NCBI GenBank assembly: GCA_019240375.1
Contig: JAFAYN010000632.1
Location: forward strand, 1 to 8,500
Direction: 5' to 3'
DNA: 8,500 bases
Source: Gemmatimonadota bacterium
GTDB taxonomy: Bacteria; Gemmatimonadota; Gemmatimonadetes; Longimicrobiales; Longimicrobiaceae
Position 1 is the stretch's first letter; the number at the start of each line of letters is the position of its first letter. This document shows positions 6,285 to 8,500 of the stretch, piece after piece. The notes beneath the pieces were generated by a model. That model saw only the letters and a program-made list of their open reading frames with translations. It had not been told where the DNA came from and made no database searches. Both the position numbers and the translations under genes were made by a program.

Positions 6285-6295
6285 GAGAGCCACCG

Positions 6296-7423
6296 ATGCA
6301 GAGCCCTTCCGTCAGCGCCCTGACCGACCGCCGCGACCCCGCCGAGGCCGCCGCGGACCTCGCCCGCCAGTTCGGCGCCGCCGCCCCCCGCGCGGTCGTC
6401 TTCTTCTGCTCGCACCACCACGACGGCGCCGCGCTTTCGGCCGCGCTGCGGGCGCGCTACCCGGACGCCGAGGTGGTCGGGTGCACCACCGCCGGCGAGT
6501 TCACCGAGAGCGGCCACGGCCGGGGTGGGGTGTCTGCGCTGGCGCTGGGCGAGGGGGTGGTGCGCGCCTGCCGGGGGGCGCTGGCCCGCTTCGGCGGCGG
6601 GGTGGAGGAGGGGATCCGCGCCGCGGCGCGGGGGATGGAGGAGGGGCTGGGAATCGAGCTGCGCTCGGCGGACGCGTCGCGCTACGTGGGGGTGGTGCTG
6701 GTGGAGGGGCTACGGGGGAAGGAGGAGGAGGCCAACCACGCGCTGGGGATGGTCGCCCCCACGCTGCAGTTCGTGGGCGGCTCGGCCGGCGACGACCTGG
6801 ACTTCCGCGAGACGAGGGTCTTCCACAACGGTGAGGCCTCGGACGACGGGGCGGCGCTCCTCCTGATGGAGATGGCGGTCCCCTTCACCGTGACCAAGAC
6901 GTGCAGCTTCGAGCCCACGGAGCACGCCTTCACCATCACCCGCGCCGACGTCGCCAGCCGGACGGTGTACGAGGTGGACGGGCGCCCGGTGCTGGAGGCG
7001 TACGCCGACGCGGTGTCGGCGGGGAGCGGGGCGCTGGACGGCGGCGTCTTCATGCGGCACCCCTGGGGGATGATGCTCGACAGGGAGCCGTGGATCCGCA
7101 GCCCCCAGCAGGCGCTAGCCGACGGCGGGCTCAAGTTCTACTGCCAGATCGAGGAGGGGATGCGGCTGCACGTGATGCGCGGCACCGACCTGATCGGCCA
7201 GACGGACGCGTCGGTGCGCCGCGCCGCCGGAGAGCTGGGAGGACGGGTGGGAGGCGGGCTGATCTTCAACTGCATCCTCCGTCGCCTGGAGCTGGACCGG
7301 GCCGAGGCGCACGATCCCTTCCGCGCGACCTTCGCCGGCTTCCCCGCCGCGGGCTTCCACACCTACGGGGAGAGCTACCTGGGGCACATCAACCAGACCT
7401 GCACCGGGCTGCTCTTCGCCTGA
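6296..7423 (+). CDS. FIST-domain sensory protein (FIST_N + FIST_C)
   Basis: A 375-residue cytosolic protein of the FIST family (F-box and intracellular signal transduction proteins). FIST_N spans about 33-225, with the strand VVFFCSHHHDG (34-44), the hallmark VVGCTTAGEF (60-69) and FVGGSAGDDLDF (159-170). FIST_C covers about 230-367 and closes with the highly typical FHTYGESYLGHINQTCTGLL. Length is normal for the stand-alone two-domain form. FIST domains are predicted small-ligand sensors often encoded near chemotaxis or histidine-kinase genes; some FIST proteins (NosP) are described as haem-binding nitric-oxide sensors, but I cannot identify a haem ligand here with confidence. No transmembrane or output domain is present, so it must signal through a partner. 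It is last of the three-gene run, 11 bases after the 65-residue gene, with a weak GAGAG ribosome site, and is followed by a terminator-like hairpin. Confidence 0.94.
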   Translation: MQSPSVSALTDRRDPAEAAADLARQFGAAAPRAVVFFCSHHHDGAALSAALRARYPDAEVVGCTTAGEFTESGHGRGGVSALALGEGVVRACRGALARFGGGVEEGIRAAARGMEEGLGIELRSADASRYVGVVLVEGLRGKEEEANHALGMVAPTLQFVGGSAGDDLDFRETRVFHNGEASDDGAALLLMEMAVPFTVTKTCSFEPTEHAFTITRADVASRTVYEVDGRPVLEAYADAVSAGSGALDGGVFMRHPWGMMLDREPWIRSPQQALADGGLKFYCQIEEGMRLHVMRGTDLIGQTDASVRRAAGELGGRVGGGLIFNCILRRLELDRAEAHDPFRATFAGFPAAGFHTYGESYLGHINQTCTGLLFA

Positions 7424-7449
7424 GCGGCGGCCGCGCGCTTCCTCCTTCC

Positions 7450-7485
7450 CCGCCGGGGCGTCCATCCGGGCGCCCCGGCGGTTTC
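7450..7485 (+). terminator. Terminator-like hairpin after the FIST gene
   Basis: CCGCCGGGGCG (7450-7460) pairs perfectly with CGCCCCGGCGG (7471-7481). The interior can add a G-U and two G-C pairs (7461-7463 with 7468-7470), leaving an ATCC loop, for about 14 bp in total. A short TTT follows. The T-tract is brief, but stem strength and position 27 bases after the FIST stop support termination of the receptor-FIST unit. Confidence 0.7.
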
Positions 7486-7515
7486 GTATACATGGGAACG
7501 GGAAGGCCCCCGTAC

Positions 7516-7551
7516 CGGGTTCGAAACGTGCGGGGACCCGCACCGAACCCG
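7516..7551 (+). other. Bulged two-part hairpin upstream of the lipoprotein-like gene
   Basis: An outer stem CGGGTTCG (7516-7523) pairs with CGAACCCG (7544-7551). An inner stem GTGCGGG (7528-7534) pairs with CCCGCAC (7537-7543). A one-sided AAAC bulge (7524-7527) separates them. CTTTCC follows. It ends 22 bases before the ATG at 7574. It could be a leader RNA element or a second weak terminator; no known riboswitch class is recognised. Confidence 0.5.
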
Positions 7552-7573
7552 CTTTCCGCGCCCCGGAGCCCGT

Positions 7574-8500
7574 ATGAAGCGCCCTTTTCTCCCTTTCCTC
7601 CTCGGCTGCCTGGCCCTGCTCCCCCCCGGGTGCGGGGCGCAGCGCGACTTCCAGATGGGCGGCGGCGGGGCCACCCTGATCCCCGCGGCCGAAGCGCTCA
7701 GCAAGCACGACCTGTCCGGCGCGGACTCGCGCCTGGAGGAGGCGCTGCGCGGCAAGCTCCCCCCCGACGACCGGGCCATGGCCGAGCGGATGCTGGCCAC
7801 GCTCGCCTGGCGCTTCCGCGGCGACCCGGGCCAGGCGGAGCTGCACTTCGCCCGCGCGCTGGCGGTGCCCGCGGGGCGCTCGTGGACCTTTTCCGAGATG
7901 GCCCGGATGGAGACCGCGCAGGGGAGCTTCGACCGGGCGCGGGAGTCCGCCCTGGCCGCGGTGGCGTCCGCGCAGGGCGAGGTGGACGTGGTGCGCGCGG
8001 CGACGGCGCTGGGGCGGGCGGCGGTGGAGCGCGCCAGCCGCGCCCGGCTGGCGGGGGAATCGCTGGCGCGCCCCGACTCGCTCGCGCTGGTGGAGGCGCT
8101 CGGCGAGCTGAGGCCGCTGGTGCAGGCACGCGCCGGGCTCATGGCCCCCTCGCGTGTCCAGGTCACCGCCGCCCTCCTCCTGGACGACGGCCCGGATGCC
8201 CTGGCGGGGTGGCGCTCGTACTACCTGCTCGCCACGGGCGACCCGCGGAGCGGCCCGCTGGCGGAGCCCCGGCGCGCGCTGGAAGCGCTCCTCCCGCGCT
8301 GGGCCGGGCGCGGGGCGACGCGCGCGCAGCGGGCGGCGCTGGTCCGCGCCCTGGCCGCGTCCCGGATGTTCGACGAGGCGGCGCTGGTGGCGCTGGACCC
8401 GCGCGTCCCCGCCGCGGAGCGGGTGGATGGGGATCCGGAGGTGAGGGCGATCCTGGCCTACGCGGGGTTCTGCCGCCGGGTGCGGGACGTGTCCGACGCC
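7574..8500 (+). CDS. Probable lipoprotein with TPR-like helical repeats (3' end outside window)
   Basis: An open frame from ATG 7574 runs without a stop to the window edge, giving the first 309 residues. GGAG (7565-7568), five bases before the ATG, supports the start. The N-terminus MKRPFLPFLLGCLALLPPGC is an export signal: Cys20 follows PPG, an imperfect lipobox, while LLGC ending at Cys12 fits the lipobox better but leaves a very short signal. The mature part is Ala/Leu/Arg-rich and helical. Residues about 68-133 hold TPR-like units (a W-x-F-R-G-D-x-x-Q-A pattern at 79-88 and the segment around QGSFDRARESAL), consistent with a protein-interaction scaffold in the periplasm. No catalytic motif is seen in the part present. 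I cannot name the family; a C-terminal domain may lie beyond the edge. Transcription is probably separate from the FIST unit, given the hairpins in between, though I found no convincing promoter. Confidence 0.8.
   Translation, partial: MKRPFLPFLLGCLALLPPGCGAQRDFQMGGGGATLIPAAEALSKHDLSGADSRLEEALRGKLPPDDRAMAERMLATLAWRFRGDPGQAELHFARALAVPAGRSWTFSEMARMETAQGSFDRARESALAAVASAQGEVDVVRAATALGRAAVERASRARLAGESLARPDSLALVEALGELRPLVQARAGLMAPSRVQVTAALLLDDGPDALAGWRSYYLLATGDPRSGPLAEPRRALEALLPRWAGRGATRAQRAALVRALAASRMFDEAALVALDPRVPAAERVDGDPEVRAILAYAGFCRRVRDVSDA

Noticed and set aside
7482..7493. TATACA at 7487-7492 as a -10 for the lipoprotein-like gene.
   Set aside because: The matching -35 position falls inside the terminator hairpin and has no resemblance to TTGACA, so it was not listed as a promoter.
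7518..7551. GGGTTCGAAAC resembles a tRNA T-arm, hinting at a tRNA fragment or attachment site.
   Set aside because: No acceptor stem, anticodon arm or CCA end can be built around it. The bases are better explained by the bulged hairpin at 7516-7551.
1..8500. Searched by eye for CRISPR repeats, insertion-sequence ends, integrases, toxin-antitoxin pairs and defence genes.
   Set aside because: None was seen. Apart from the small direct and inverted repeats listed, there is no regularly spaced repeat or transposase-like sequence, and composition is uniform except for the AT-rich control island near 4107-4160.

Overview
The window is chromosomal DNA from a very GC-rich bacterium: G/C dominates third codon positions, Shine-Dalgarno-like GGAG motifs precede several starts, and lipoprotein/secretion signals look Gram-negative. 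The overall style (paired ArsR-SRPBCC, FIST protein, 6-TM chemoreceptor, small secreted beta-rich proteins) would suit a Gemmatimonadota/Longimicrobium-type soil organism, but that is an impression from composition and gene style, not a demonstrated assignment. No mobile element, rRNA, tRNA or CRISPR array was found.

Layout. (a) 66-431 +: a small secreted protein with four cysteines, closed by a textbook intrinsic terminator (457-497). (b) 572-3243 +: a two-gene unit, a short-chain dehydrogenase with a hydrophobic C-terminal tail, followed with a 4-base overlap by a CrtI/PYROXD2-like FAD-dependent oxidoreductase whose start codon is not a standard one. A perfect hairpin without a T-tract (3246-3277) lies between this unit and the convergent next one. 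(c) 3295-4106 -: an ArsR-family repressor and an AHSA1/SRPBCC protein in one operon with a 4-base GTGA overlap. Its promoter sits in a small AT-rich island carrying three copies of ATATGC, two of which form an inverted repeat, a good candidate for the autoregulatory operator. (d) 4212-7423 +: a near-consensus sigma70 promoter (TTGACA, 17 bp, TAGAAT) leading into three genes in the same direction: a six-TM methyl-accepting chemotaxis protein with no periplasmic sensor domain, an unrecognised 65-residue protein, and a FIST-domain (FIST_N + FIST_C) sensory protein. A terminator-like hairpin (7450-7485) closes this unit. (e) 7574 to the window edge +: a probable lipoprotein or secreted helical-repeat protein, incomplete here, preceded by a second bulged hairpin.

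How they work together. The best candidate for an under-described system is unit (d). FIST domains are predicted cytosolic small-ligand or gas sensors, and here one is encoded with a receptor that lacks its own extracellular sensor and with a tiny unknown protein. A model in which the FIST protein supplies sensory input to the receptor array, with the small protein as an accessory, is attractive but inferred from gene order only. Unit (c) is a self-contained regulator/effector pair; unit (b) looks like a redox pair acting on a hydrophobic substrate.
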